DNA of 63,204 nt from Gemmatimonas sp. UBA7669 (GCF_002483225.1 NZ_DLHL01000027.1:130175-193378); one strand, 5' to 3'. Counted from the first letter of the stretch, positions 28,090 through 37,395 are shown. A program made the numbers and translations. The notes: generated by a model from the letters alone, not told the origin.

Positions 28090-29444
28090 TAGAACGTTCT
28101 CCCCGTACGAAATGCCAACACCGGGGCCACGCCGACGGCGCGCAGCGAATCCGCGAGCGCCGTGGCCTGCACGGGCGACTCGAAAGCTCCGGTGTAAATC
28201 GAGGCGCTGCCGTCAGGTTGACGGAGCGCATAAGCCAGAATGCCGCGCGACGCGAAGGCCGCGAGTCGGCTGCCCACGAGACTCGCGCCAACGCGTGTCT
28301 CGAGACGCAGGGCGTAGGGCACGGACACAATGCTGCCGGACCCAATCACCTTGTCGCTGCGCAGACGCGCGAGCAGCGAGTCCACACCCTGCCGGCTGCT
28401 GTCGGCGCCCACTGTGAGACGGAACCACATCTCGCCCGCTTCAAGCACCGGCGAAAGCGCGACCCCTTGCAGCGCCGCGACGCGCGGCTCCGGCAATGCG
28501 GCCGCCCGCGTGTTGGCGGTGGCGAAGTACACGGCATAGCGCGCGGCACGCAACGAGTCGGCCGGATTGTCCAGCGCCAGCGGCTGAGACGCCGCGCTGT
28601 CAGCGGGCATCGCGCCACTGTCGCCAGCCTGGCGCAGCGAATCCACGGGCGTGCTGTCCATGGGCGTTGGGGGCACCACGACACTGGTGGTATCCGGTGC
28701 CCGAACCTGCAGCAACGCCACCAGCGGAGCCGGCAGGCGTTCGAGCACCTGCGGCCACATGGCGCCCACGCCAATGGCTGCCGCACCCAGTACGAGAACG
28801 CCAGCAATGATCTGCGTGCGACGGCGCGACGCGTCCTGCTGCGCCGCTTCACGCGCCCGGCGCGCACTTTCACGCTTGGGAGGCTCGCTGGGCTCAGCCG
28901 GTGGAGGCGGCGCGGGCGGCGCAATGAGCGGAATGCCAGGTGGGGTGGGGAAGGTCGTGTCACCCAGCGGCATGAGAGTGCCCACGTACCCGCAGAGCTC
29001 CGCAAACCCGGGCACCGACGGACGCGCCACCACAATCAACAGCGCACCCACCTGCTGAAAGCCCGCGGCCAGACGGCGCCAACGATCGTTGGCGTACACC
29101 GCCTCGTGATCAACGGGCTCCGTGCCGCTCGGCATGAGGAACACGTTGTCCGTGTCCAGCATGGGCCGCGCAATCTTGTTCAGCGACACGCCATACAAGA
29201 AGCTGTCGGCAATACCGTGCGGATCATCGCCGGTGAGCACGGCTTCGATGGCCGGCGACTCACCAACCAGATCGGCAACCGCCACACGTCGACGCTGGCC
29301 TTGCGCACGCGCCAGCCCAAGCGCGGTGCGCGCTGCCACCATGGGGTCGGTCGAGGCCACCACCACCGCGCAGCGCTCATCAAGCAGCGGCGCCAGACGA
29401 CGGCCTTCCAGGTCCCACGGATCCACTACGGCTCCCGACGTCAT
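28089..29444 (-). CDS. SPOR-type protein with degenerate NTPase-like N-terminal domain
   Basis: The 451-residue product has three parts. Residues 1-165 resemble a MinD/CpsD-type fold (VVVASTDPMVAARTALGLA, then VFLMPSG and LLIVVARPSVPGF), but no Walker A lysine motif is seen. A proline-rich linker, a basic patch and one membrane segment (QIIAGVLVLGAAAIGVGAMW) follow. The C-terminal 90 residues look like a SPOR-type repeat (YAVYFATANTRAA, and TGAFESPVQATALADSLRA). SPOR domains bind denuded glycan strands at division sites. The cytosolic NTPase-like domain, membrane span and periplasmic SPOR would link cytoplasm and cell wall, which is inference. It overlaps both neighbouring genes. Confidence 0.65.
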   Translation of the reverse strand: MTSGAVVDPWDLEGRRLAPLLDERCAVVVASTDPMVAARTALGLARAQGQRRRVAVADLVGESPAIEAVLTGDDPHGIADSFLYGVSLNKIARPMLDTDNVFLMPSGTEPVDHEAVYANDRWRRLAAGFQQVGALLIVVARPSVPGFAELCGYVGTLMPLGDTTFPTPPGIPLIAPPAPPPPAEPSEPPKRESARRAREAAQQDASRRRTQIIAGVLVLGAAAIGVGAMWPQVLERLPAPLVALLQVRAPDTTSVVVPPTPMDSTPVDSLRQAGDSGAMPADSAASQPLALDNPADSLRAARYAVYFATANTRAAALPEPRVAALQGVALSPVLEAGEMWFRLTVGADSSRQGVDSLLARLRSDKVIGSGSIVSVPYALRLETRVGASLVGSRLAAFASRGILAYALRQPDGSASIYTGAFESPVQATALADSLRAVGVAPVLAFRTGRTF

Positions 29445-30991
29445 GGTGCGCCCTCGAACACCCAGTAGCTCTGACCGGAGGCCTTGCCTATACGCTCAGC
29501 CTCCGCGCGTGTGGGGTAGGGCCCCATGATCACGCGATACAACAGTTTGCCGTCACGTTCGGACGTGGTCACACGCGGCGACTGTCCGTCCACGCGAATG
29601 CGTCCGGCCAGAGCCCGCGCCTGTTTTTCGTCGAGAATGGCCGCGAATGATACGGTGAACTGCGAGGCGCGCGCGGGCGCCTCACCACTCGTGGCGCTGC
29701 CTCCCGTCGTGCTGTCGCCTGCGGCTCCTGCACCGGCAGTTGCGTTACCGGTCGAATCGCCGGTTGCCGGCGGCAAGTCCGACGGATCCCGCGGCGCGCT
29801 GGTACGGAATTGCACCGGCTGATCGAGCCCGGCCGCGCGCGGACGGAATCCGTTCCAGCGCAGCGTGTGCCACCATGACGACGCGCCGTCCGTCACGGTC
29901 TGCATGGGCGCGAGAGTGGACGGGTGCGCAAATACCACGTCCGCGCCGCGCGTGACGGCAATGCCGCCATCGGGCAGCACCAGCGGCAAGTCGCCGCGCC
30001 ACGCGCTTTCAATGACACCGACCACCGCGTCTTCCGCCAGACTCACCACAAAGACGGAGTCCACGCCCGGGCTCACCTGCGCACCACGCGCCAGCAGCAC
30101 GCGACCCAACGGGTCCATGCGCAGCGCACGCGCCGGCGCGGGCAAACGAATGCGGCCCGTCACGCCTTCTTCGAAGCGATCGACAATGCGCAGCACCTCT
30201 TCATCGGCCAGCGCGACAAACAGGCGATCACCGCTTGGCGTCGCGGCAATGGCGCGCACCGGGTCGCCCACGTCCACGTTGAGCGCCGGCCCCAGATCGC
30301 GGGCCCGCACAGCAATCACCCGCTCGTTGGCGCCGAAGAACACGCGATCACCAACCGAGCCGGCCGTCGTGAGGATTTCATCGCGCAGCGCCGCTTCCTC
30401 GCCGCCGATATTGAACAACACCGAGTCCGACACGACCATCTGTGGCGGACGGACCCGCCACACAATGGCCTGATCACCGCGAGCCCCGGCCACGATCAGC
30501 GAACCGTCGGCCTGCGGATACAGGGCCTGCGCCGGCAGGCTGGGCCGAAATTTCCAATCGCTGCCGCTGGGGGTGAAGCGCGTGATTTCGCCGCCCGCGG
30601 TCAGGCCGTACACCGCCCCTCCGTCAAACGAGGCCAGGGTGGTGAGCGCCTGATCACGCGAGCTCGTTACCGACCCAATGCGGAGATCCACGCGGACCGG
30701 CGCGCCACCGGTGTCCACCGCAGACAGGTAGCCATCTTCCGGGCCAAACCCGATGAACCGGGACAGGGGCGGCACGCGCCCAATGGAGCGCCACACCACG
30801 CTGTCGAGGGCAGGGTAGCGCGTAGCCGTCAACACCCCGCCCTTCTGCGGGACTCGCAGAAGGAGGGGGTCGGGACCACTGGGAATGCTGGGAGGGGCGC
30901 CGGCTCCCTCGGGGCGGGACGAGCGATCGGCACAGCCGCCGGCAACGCCGCACACGAGGAGCAGGAGCGCCGACGCAAGGACCGTGCGCAC
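29441..30991 (-). CDS. Lipoprotein with beta-propeller-like region and C-terminal SPOR domain
   Basis: I start at the GTG at 30991, which gives a short lipoprotein signal MRTVLASALLLLVCGVAGGC; the open frame extends upstream only into the previous gene. The 516-residue product has repeats of strand-rich sequence resembling a propeller (IGFGPEDGYLSAVDTGGAP, VYGLTAGGEITRFT, VIAVRARDLGPALNVDVGD, LFVALADEEVLRIVD). The C-terminal SPOR domain is clear (FTVSFAAILDEKQARALAGR to YRVIMGPYPTRAEAERI). It probably sits in the outer membrane facing the periplasm and touches septal peptidoglycan. The stop overlaps the next gene by four bases (ATGA). Confidence 0.75.
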   Translation of the reverse strand: MRTVLASALLLLVCGVAGGCADRSSRPEGAGAPPSIPSGPDPLLLRVPQKGGVLTATRYPALDSVVWRSIGRVPPLSRFIGFGPEDGYLSAVDTGGAPVRVDLRIGSVTSSRDQALTTLASFDGGAVYGLTAGGEITRFTPSGSDWKFRPSLPAQALYPQADGSLIVAGARGDQAIVWRVRPPQMVVSDSVLFNIGGEEAALRDEILTTAGSVGDRVFFGANERVIAVRARDLGPALNVDVGDPVRAIAATPSGDRLFVALADEEVLRIVDRFEEGVTGRIRLPAPARALRMDPLGRVLLARGAQVSPGVDSVFVVSLAEDAVVGVIESAWRGDLPLVLPDGGIAVTRGADVVFAHPSTLAPMQTVTDGASSWWHTLRWNGFRPRAAGLDQPVQFRTSAPRDPSDLPPATGDSTGNATAGAGAAGDSTTGGSATSGEAPARASQFTVSFAAILDEKQARALAGRIRVDGQSPRVTTSERDGKLLYRVIMGPYPTRAEAERIGKASGQSYWVFEGAP

Positions 30992-31056
30992 GGCCGAAAA
31001 GTACCTGCCCAGAGGCAGGTCAGGGAGGGGCTTGCCTTTCGCTCGACTTCGGCGCG

Positions 31057-34000
31057 TCAGTACGACGCGCCGAAGAACCAGGTGCCGAAGCCCTTGGCGC
31101 CGGGACGGCTGGCCGGAACGGCCCAGTCCCAGCGGATAATGGCAATGCCGAACAGGTTCATGCGCATGCCGAAACCATAGCTGGTCAACAGTGCCCGCTG
31201 CGTGTCCACGTTGTAATTGTCGGGCCGGGACGCCAGCAACGTCTGCCCCTTGGACCATGCTACGCCGGCATCGTAAAAGAACAGCCCGTCAATGGGTGGC
31301 AAGCCACCCAGGAGGTTGGTCCTCGTGCCGTAGCGACGGATAATGGGGAAGCGCAGCTCTGCGTTGGCAAAGGCCACGCGCGAGCCAATGAGCTCAGCCG
31401 TGCTGCACGAGCTGCCGTTGTCGTTGGGCAGACCGGAACAGCCTACCGTACCGATGTCCTCGCGGTTGTAGCCGCGCACAAAATCCGGACGACCGATCCA
31501 CTTGGGGAAACGCAGCTCATCGCGGCCCACCGACATGCTGGTGGTGAAGCGCGTGGCAAACGTCACGTAGTTGAACAGGATGGGCACATACGACCGGATG
31601 TCCGCCAGATACTCCGTGTACTGCCAGTCGCCTATGGTGGGCTCCACCTCGAGTCGCGCACGCCGGCCCGTAATGGGCCCGGTGAAGCCGAAGAGCGTGT
31701 TGTCGGTCACCCAAGCCAGGTACGGCGAGTAGGTGTTGACCGAGGCAATGTTGCGTGTGGGCCCGCGCTGGAAGCCCGTGGCCAGGAAGGTGTTGTAGTC
31801 CACCAGCCGGTCGAGCGTGAACACCTGCTGATCGATGTTCTGGAAGCGCGCGCCCAGCTCAAAACGCGTGAAGCGATTGAGCGGGTACAGGCTGGCCGCA
31901 AAGACCTGACGCAAGACGAGGCGCGTGAACTCTTGCGACTGGATGAATTGTCCCGGAGTGTCTCCTCGCGTTTCCCTGAAGCCGGACACCAGATACAGCG
32001 GCTGCTGACTGACTCCGGTGGTGTACTGGTACCGGCGACCCAGACTCTGATATCCCACGAACACTTGGGCATCGCTCAGCTGACCATTGATGCCGCCGGA
32101 CAGCGCCAGACGCCGATTGCCCAGCAAGTCGCCGAGCACCACCGTGGTGCCGCCGAATGTGCCCTGACCGAAGCCACCCTGCTGATAGCCAATGCTGGGC
32201 TGCGCCACGTATTCCGGCACCAGCTTCGCGCGGTACTTGCTGTCCCGGAAGCGCGTGGTGTCGGGCAGGTTGAAGTCGAAGCTGTCCAGCATCGCCTGCA
32301 CGCTGATCGTTTCGGCCAGTCGTGCCGTCTGCGACTGCGGCAATTCACTCGACGCGCGGGCGTTGGCGCCCGTGATGGGGCGATAGAACGACTGCCGCGC
32401 CTTGGCCGTGTCGCCCACGATGGCCCTCGGCAGGTGCGCCGTGGGGTCCGTCGGACGGCGCACGGTGTCGCCGGGCACTGCAGGACGCGCGCCTTCAGCC
32501 ACCACCACGGTCTCGCGGAACGGCGCCTTCTTGAGCGCGCGCGGATTCTTGATCTTCCAGATCGAGTGGTCGGTCTTTTCGTAGTACACGAAGGCCAGCA
32601 CGTCCGCGTCGCGCGCCCACGTGATGGCCGGCGACTGCTCGGCCACGGCCGTCACCGCGCCCAGCACGTTGGTGAGCTGATAGTGCTGACGCTCGGCCAC
32701 ATCGTACAGGAAAATGTTGGCGATGCCCGTGCGATCGGAGATGAACGCCAGCGACTTGCTGTCGGGCGCCCACTGCGGATTGCTGCTGCGCCCGCCCTGA
32801 CCGGGCAGGATGCTGATCTTCTGCGTCTCGAGATCGTACAGCGCGATCTTCCACGCACCAATCTTGAGGATGTCCTCGTCGAAGTCGTCGCCGCGCTCGG
32901 TCACGAAGGCAATGCTGCGACCATCGGGTGACCAGGCCGGTGACAGATCGCCGTAGGTGTCCTTCATGAGCTGCGTATAGCCCGGCGCGTCCATGGACGC
33001 CACATACAGATCGCTGGTGCCATGGCGCATGCCGCTGAACACAATGCGTCGCCCGTCGGGACTGAAGCTCGGGCTCAGCACCTGATCGAGCTCGAAGTCA
33101 AAGTCCTTGATGACTTTTGCGCGCGCCACGTCGAGCACGTACAGCACGTCGCGCCCACCGCGCTGCCCCGTGAAGGCGAGCAGCTTGCCATCCGGCGAGA
33201 AGCTGGGCTGCGAGTAGATGAACCGCAGCTGCTCGTAGTCGGGATTGGTGGTGGTCTTCACCAGGCGCTTGATGCGCTTGCCCGTCTCCGCGTTGGCGAG
33301 ATAGAGCTCGGGGAACACCTCGCCACGCAGGAAGCTGCCGGTGCCCACATATGCGATGCGTGTGCCGTCGTTGGACAGGGCAGGGGCCACAAACAGACCG
33401 CCCGATCCACCCGTGCGCGCCAGCGTCAGCAGCGGCTCCGCAAAACTGCGCGGCCGTTCGAGATTGGCCACCATGGGCAGGAACTTGGCCTGCATGGCCG
33501 CCTTCCACTCCGCGCTCAGTTCGTCGAGCGAGAGACCAATTTCACGGCGGAAGGCCCGATCGATGCCGAGGCTCGGCACGGCGTTCATGATCTCGCCGAT
33601 GACCTCGTCGCCCCAGCGCGCACCCACGAACTGCCACAGCGACAAGCCGTAGCGATACGGGAAGTACTTGTCCGGCCGCTCCGTCATCTGCGCGATGGTG
33701 GGCAGCGAGTTGTTCACGATCGCATCGCGCACCCAGGCATCGGTCCACGGATGATTCGGTCCGATGGACAGGTATTCCGCCAGACCTTCCATGAACCACA
33801 GCGGCGGATTCACCATGGCCAGGTTCTGCAACCCGGCGCCCGCGCGGCCGCGCGAGAAAATGTCGAAGGTGAACACGTGCACCATTTCGTGAATGAGCAC
33901 GTGTTCGAAGCTGGCCCAGTCGCCGCTGAAAAATTGCGCCATGCGCTGGCGCAGCGGGTCGGTCACACCACCGGTGCCTTCGCCGAGGTCACCAAAGACA

Positions 34001-34326
34001 TTGCTCTGCGCGAAGTCGCCCGAGGAACCGAAAATGAGAATCGGCTTCTTCTCGCGGAACTGATGCGCAGTGAGTCGAGACAGGCGCGCGTAGGCCCGCT
34101 CCGACATGCGCGCCGCATCGGGCGCGACGTCGGCAATCTGCGGGTAGTAATGCACCAGAAAGTGCTCAGTCTCGATGACGCGCCAGTCGAGGCGGTCATA
34201 CTGCACCTGGTTCTGCCCGAAGTACCCCTGGGCCTCCAGGCGCGCAGGCGCTGCGGTGGCCATTGCCGCGGCCAGCGTCAGGCTCAGGACCGTGCTGCTA
34301 CGGGACCACCGCGTCACCTGCTTCAT
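31057..34326 (-). CDS. Gluzincin-like protease / TolB propeller / BamA-like barrel fusion protein
   Basis: The 1089-residue secreted product has a signal peptide ending near RLEAQG. Residues about 40-280 form a peptidase-MA-like domain with HEMVH at 146-150 and MEGLAEYLS, whose Glu would be the third zinc ligand. Residues about 300-600 carry TolB/WD40-type blades (FSPDGKLLAFTGQRGG, FSPDGRRIVFSGMRHG, WSPDGRSIAFVTERGD). The last 400 residues form an outer-membrane barrel of the bacterial surface-antigen type (FANAELRFPIIRRYG, LFFYDAGVAWSKG), ending in FFGASY. The start lies five bases after rsfS. The architecture suggests a protease held at the outer membrane. I know of similar proteins in Gemmatimonadota but of no assigned function. 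Confidence 0.8.
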   Translation of the reverse strand: MKQVTRWSRSSTVLSLTLAAAMATAAPARLEAQGYFGQNQVQYDRLDWRVIETEHFLVHYYPQIADVAPDAARMSERAYARLSRLTAHQFREKKPILIFGSSGDFAQSNVFGDLGEGTGGVTDPLRQRMAQFFSGDWASFEHVLIHEMVHVFTFDIFSRGRAGAGLQNLAMVNPPLWFMEGLAEYLSIGPNHPWTDAWVRDAIVNNSLPTIAQMTERPDKYFPYRYGLSLWQFVGARWGDEVIGEIMNAVPSLGIDRAFRREIGLSLDELSAEWKAAMQAKFLPMVANLERPRSFAEPLLTLARTGGSGGLFVAPALSNDGTRIAYVGTGSFLRGEVFPELYLANAETGKRIKRLVKTTTNPDYEQLRFIYSQPSFSPDGKLLAFTGQRGGRDVLYVLDVARAKVIKDFDFELDQVLSPSFSPDGRRIVFSGMRHGTSDLYVASMDAPGYTQLMKDTYGDLSPAWSPDGRSIAFVTERGDDFDEDILKIGAWKIALYDLETQKISILPGQGGRSSNPQWAPDSKSLAFISDRTGIANIFLYDVAERQHYQLTNVLGAVTAVAEQSPAITWARDADVLAFVYYEKTDHSIWKIKNPRALKKAPFRETVVVAEGARPAVPGDTVRRPTDPTAHLPRAIVGDTAKARQSFYRPITGANARASSELPQSQTARLAETISVQAMLDSFDFNLPDTTRFRDSKYRAKLVPEYVAQPSIGYQQGGFGQGTFGGTTVVLGDLLGNRRLALSGGINGQLSDAQVFVGYQSLGRRYQYTTGVSQQPLYLVSGFRETRGDTPGQFIQSQEFTRLVLRQVFAASLYPLNRFTRFELGARFQNIDQQVFTLDRLVDYNTFLATGFQRGPTRNIASVNTYSPYLAWVTDNTLFGFTGPITGRRARLEVEPTIGDWQYTEYLADIRSYVPILFNYVTFATRFTTSMSVGRDELRFPKWIGRPDFVRGYNREDIGTVGCSGLPNDNGSSCSTAELIGSRVAFANAELRFPIIRRYGTRTNLLGGLPPIDGLFFYDAGVAWSKGQTLLASRPDNYNVDTQRALLTSYGFGMRMNLFGIAIIRWDWAVPASRPGAKGFGTWFFGASY

Positions 34327-34331
34327 GTGCC

Positions 34332-34721
34332 TTACACTCCCTGCCTCGAAGGCGTGGTCACCGGGTCGAGCTCCACGCGGGTGGCGTCACCCCAGAGTCG
34401 CTCAAGCTGGTAGTACTGCCGCAAGGTCGGATGGAAAACGTGGATCACGCAGTCGGCATAATCGAGCAATGCCCACCGACCCTGCGTGAGCCCTTCGGTC
34501 ATGGTGGTTGACACGCCACCTTGCTTGAGCCCCATCTCGATATGCTCAGCTACGGCGCGCACGTGGGTGTCGGATGTGCCCGAGGCGATAACAAAAAAGT
34601 CGGTCATATCCGTCACACCTCGCAGGTCGAGCACCACGATGTCGTGGGCCTTGAGCTCACTGGCGAGGGCGGCGGCCCGGCGGGCGATGGGTTCTCCGGG
34701 ACTGCTTGGGCGTTCGGCCAT
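34332..34721 (-). CDS. rsfS: Ribosome silencing factor RsfS
   Basis: The 129-residue product matches RsfS/Iojap: AHDIVVLDLRGVTDMTDFFV, IASGTSDTHVRAVAEHIE, WALLDYADCVIHVFHP and YYQLERLWGD. RsfS binds ribosomal protein L14 and blocks joining of the 30S subunit when nutrients are low. The first 25 residues are less conserved. It is the first gene of the long minus-strand run that continues to the lolA-like gene. Confidence 0.94.
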   Translation of the reverse strand: MAERPSSPGEPIARRAAALASELKAHDIVVLDLRGVTDMTDFFVIASGTSDTHVRAVAEHIEMGLKQGGVSTTMTEGLTQGRWALLDYADCVIHVFHPTLRQYYQLERLWGDATRVELDPVTTPSRQGV

Positions 34722-34897
34722 GTCGTTCTTCAGGGGTGGAGCGAACGGGGACCGAAACCCGGTACCCCGCCAACTGCTGGAAGGTTGCGTGCAAGGACGA
34801 CGGTCGGACAGGGGGACGCGGTCGGAATTCCCAACGCCGCACCTTCCACGTCGGTGAACCGCTGCGCCCCCGGGGACCGTTCCGAGGAAAATACCTG

Positions 34898-34935
34898 AGA
34901 AAAAACGAGGGGAGCCCGGTGTCGGACTCCCCTCG
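34898..34935 (-). terminator. Intrinsic terminator after rplI
   Basis: On the minus strand a nine- to ten-base GC-rich stem (CGAGGGGAG pairing with CTCCCCTCG) is followed directly by a run of six T. It lies 22 bases past the rplI stop and ends the rpsF-rpsR-rplI operon. It separates this operon from rsfS. Confidence 0.9.
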
Positions 34936-34956
34936 GGACCTGACGGGTGACGCAGC

Positions 34957-35400
34957 TTACTGCTTGATCACCCACACCTTGATCTCCGGGTGCACGTCGG
35001 CGTGCAGACGCACGCCCACGCGATACACACCCAGCGTCTTGATCGGCTCGTTGAGCTCGATCTGGCGCTTCTCGATCTTGAAGCCCTGGGCCTCAAGCTG
35101 ATGCGCAATGTCGGCCGTGGTCACCGAGCCGAACAGCTTGCCTTCCTCGCCGACGCGGGCGGCGAAGGTCACCGAGACCTCAGCCAGCTTGTCCGCGATC
35201 TGCTTGGCCGCAGCCACCTTCTCGGCCTCGAGGGCCTCGAGACGGCTCTTCTCGGCCGCGATGCGCTTGCGGTTGCCCGGCGTGGCCTCGTAGGCCAGAC
35301 CGCGGGGCAGGAGGAAATTGCGGGCGAAGCCCGGCGACACGGAGACAATGTCACCAGGATGTCCGAGCTTGTCGACGGCGTTGCGGAGAATGACTTCCAT
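34957..35400 (-). CDS. rplI: 50S ribosomal protein L9
   Basis: L9 is a two-domain ribosomal protein. The product begins MEVILRNAVDKLGHPGDIV, with the conserved VSPGFARNFLLPRGLA of the N-terminal domain, a long connecting helix (KRIAAEKSRLEALEAEK) and a C-terminal domain ending in KVWVIKQ. At 147 residues it has the usual length. The ATG at 35400 has GGAG five bases upstream; upstream in-frame codons would add an unrelated arginine- and proline-rich extension and are not used. It is the last gene of the S6-S18-L9 cluster. Confidence 0.96.
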   Translation of the reverse strand: MEVILRNAVDKLGHPGDIVSVSPGFARNFLLPRGLAYEATPGNRKRIAAEKSRLEALEAEKVAAAKQIADKLAEVSVTFAARVGEEGKLFGSVTTADIAHQLEAQGFKIEKRQIELNEPIKTLGVYRVGVRLHADVHPEIKVWVIKQ

Positions 35401-35486
35401 GGGAACTCCGGGTCGAACCGGTTGATGGCGAAACAGTGAACTGCTGCACGGGCCGGAGCCCGACGAACACGAAACTGCGAAGAATC

Positions 35487-36635
35487 TCAGCGGGGCGAGC
35501 CACGCGGGGACGTGCCCGCACGAAAGTCCCGCCAGGTATCTCCCAATCCGAGCGTGAAGGTCACCGCCAGCAACGCCAGCAGCACCCACACGGGCCCAAG
35601 GACTGGGACCAGCACCACCAGGCCCAGCGGCAACCACACCGCCAGGCGCTCGGGGATCCAGCACGACAGGACACCAGCGCCGCGAAGCGCATACAGCGTC
35701 CCGAAGAATGCCACGAGATTGAGTCCCACCAACCGGTAGCCGGCCAAGGTGGGCAGCAGGAGAATGGTGACACCCACCACCACGCCCCATACCAACTGAT
35801 CGTTGAAACGCAGCTCGCGCAGAGCGCCCAAGGGCGGCCCCACACGGGCCCGGCTCAGTCGATGATAGGCCGACCAGGCCAGTGCCAACGCCATCAGCGA
35901 CTCCAGCGCCAGCAGAGCAGGCGCCAGACGAACCAGCGGACCGGCCCGCGTTCCGCCAACCGCCGACGAGGCGCTCACCGGTTCACCCAACATCACCAGC
36001 AGGTTCTCGAAGCGACCCGCCCGCTCAATGGCCAGCGGCACGCGCTTCGTAAACTCCCGCCAGGTGTCGGACGACGACCGGGCCCGCCACTGCTCCAGCG
36101 AACTGGCCAGACGCTGCTGGTATTCAGCCGTCAGCATCTGCTCGGCGCCCGCGAAAGCCGTCTGGCCCTGCGGAGCTCTGAGCGACAAGCCGGCGACCGT
36201 GACCGTGCCCGCCAACGCCACTGCCGCGAGCGCACGCGCGAGAAACGGACGGGAAGCGGTGGCCAGACAGACCAGCCCGAAGGCCGCGCCCAGCACCACC
36301 GCCCAACCTCGCAGAAATGCACCGTAGCCCGAGAGGGGCATCGGCACCTTCCACACGACGTAGGACGCCGCCGCGGTCCACAGCACGGCACTCAGCAAAC
36401 GTCCGCCGTTCCACCAACCCACGATGGAGCAGGCAGCGATGCCCGTGAGCACCAGCAGGGCGAACTGCTCCACCGGCAGGAGCAGCCGTACCGCACCCGC
36501 AAGCAGGGCCAGGGGCGCCGGCCAGGCCGGCGACGCGGTGACGGCCACCATGAGGACAAGCCCCAGGACGAACCAGCGCCACCCCCGCTCACGCGGAGCG
36601 GTCGCGACTGCTTCAGGCGCGACCGCTCCGGACAT
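35487..36635 (-). CDS. DUF2232 family membrane protein
   Basis: The 382-residue product has about eight hydrophobic segments, including FVLGLVLMVAVTASPAW, FALLVLTGIAACSIVGWW, VVVGVTILLLPTLAGY and PVLGPVWVLLALLAVTFTLG. A soluble stretch around residues 165-215 is helical. The position between rpsR and rplI and the membrane layout match the DUF2232 (YybS-like) family found at this site in Firmicutes and others. Function is unknown. Its start is two bases after the rpsR stop, so it is co-translated with ribosomal proteins. Confidence 0.75.
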   Translation of the reverse strand: MSGAVAPEAVATAPRERGWRWFVLGLVLMVAVTASPAWPAPLALLAGAVRLLLPVEQFALLVLTGIAACSIVGWWNGGRLLSAVLWTAAASYVVWKVPMPLSGYGAFLRGWAVVLGAAFGLVCLATASRPFLARALAAVALAGTVTVAGLSLRAPQGQTAFAGAEQMLTAEYQQRLASSLEQWRARSSSDTWREFTKRVPLAIERAGRFENLLVMLGEPVSASSAVGGTRAGPLVRLAPALLALESLMALALAWSAYHRLSRARVGPPLGALRELRFNDQLVWGVVVGVTILLLPTLAGYRLVGLNLVAFFGTLYALRGAGVLSCWIPERLAVWLPLGLVVLVPVLGPVWVLLALLAVTFTLGLGDTWRDFRAGTSPRGSPR

Positions 36636-36637
36636 GC

Positions 36638-36859
36638 TCAGCTCGTCTGCCCCTTCACGTACGGCAGCAGGGCGAGATAGCGGGCCTTCTTCACGGCCTT
36701 GGACAGCTGGCGCTGATGGCGCGCGTCCACTCCGCTCAGGCGGCTCGGCAGGATCTTGCCGTAATCGGTGATGAACCGGCCCAGGAGGCGGTCATCCTTG
36801 TAGTCCACGTAGCGGATGCCCGCTTCAGTGATCGGGCAGGGCTTCTTCTGGCGGCGCAT
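36638..36859 (-). CDS. rpsR: 30S ribosomal protein S18
   Basis: The 73-residue product reads MRRQKKPCPITEAGIRYVDY, with TDYGKILPSRLSGVDARHQR and KKARYLALLPYV, all standard S18 features. S18 binds 16S rRNA with S6 as a dimer in the platform of the small subunit. It lies three bases after rpsF. Confidence 0.97.
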   Translation of the reverse strand: MRRQKKPCPITEAGIRYVDYKDDRLLGRFITDYGKILPSRLSGVDARHQRQLSKAVKKARYLALLPYVKGQTS

Positions 36860-36862
36860 GGG

Positions 36863-37255
36863 TTATTCCTCGTCGTCGTCGTCATCGTCGCTCGCGCGGC
36901 GGCGCGAGGCGAGCTCCTCATCGCTCAACTTGGGCGCGCCGAGCTCGTGCTCGTACAGCGTCACCAGGTAGCGCACCACGCCTTCGTCGAGCTTGAGCGC
37001 ACGCTCGAACTCGGGCAGCGTGGACGGCGTCGTCGTGAAGTGGCTGATGATGTAGTAGCCACTCTCGTGACGGCCGATCTTGTAGGCCAGCTGACGACGA
37101 CCCCAGTGCTCGATCTCCGCGGGTTCCGCGAGGTTGAGCAGGGCCTGCAGCTTCTCGAGCTTTTCAGCAATCGTCGTATCTTCGAGCGCACTGTCGAAGA
37201 TGTACACGGCTTCGTACCGCCGCGTGGGGTTGCGGCGGATCTTGAGCTTTGCCAC
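36863..37255 (-). CDS. rpsF: 30S ribosomal protein S6
   Basis: The 130-residue product shows YEAVYIFDSALEDTTIAEKL, WGRRQLAYKIGRHESGYYII and FERALKLDEGVVRYLVTL, the standard S6 fold. It ends in a strongly acidic tail of seven D and E residues; S6 tails are known sites of glutamate addition by RimK in some bacteria. The start is GTG at 37255 with GGGAGG about nine bases upstream. It heads the operon. Confidence 0.96.
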   Translation of the reverse strand: MAKLKIRRNPTRRYEAVYIFDSALEDTTIAEKLEKLQALLNLAEPAEIEHWGRRQLAYKIGRHESGYYIISHFTTTPSTLPEFERALKLDEGVVRYLVTLYEHELGAPKLSDEELASRRRASDDDDDDEE

Positions 37256-37345
37256 TCGGCAATCCTCCCTATGGTCTGAAGTGCCACCCGCAGTGCCGAG
37301 CCGCGGGCGGAGGGTACGCCGGAATCGACCGATTCCGGATGAGCC
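37256..37345 (-). promoter_or_regulatory. rpsF leader with two hairpins, candidate S6:S18 binding region
   Basis: The minus-strand leader contains a perfect 8-bp hairpin with a four-base loop (37319-37338, CCGGAATC pairing with GATTCCGG). Closer to the start is a CCCGC/GCGGG stem around 37286-37307. Many bacteria use a leader structure here that binds the S6:S18 complex to hold back translation. I see the hairpins but cannot confirm the consensus bulge, so the regulatory role is inferred. Confidence 0.4.
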
Positions 37346-37395
37346 TTGAAGCGTAACAGGAAAGGGGGGCGGCTGGAAGGGTGGGCGGAGGGACC

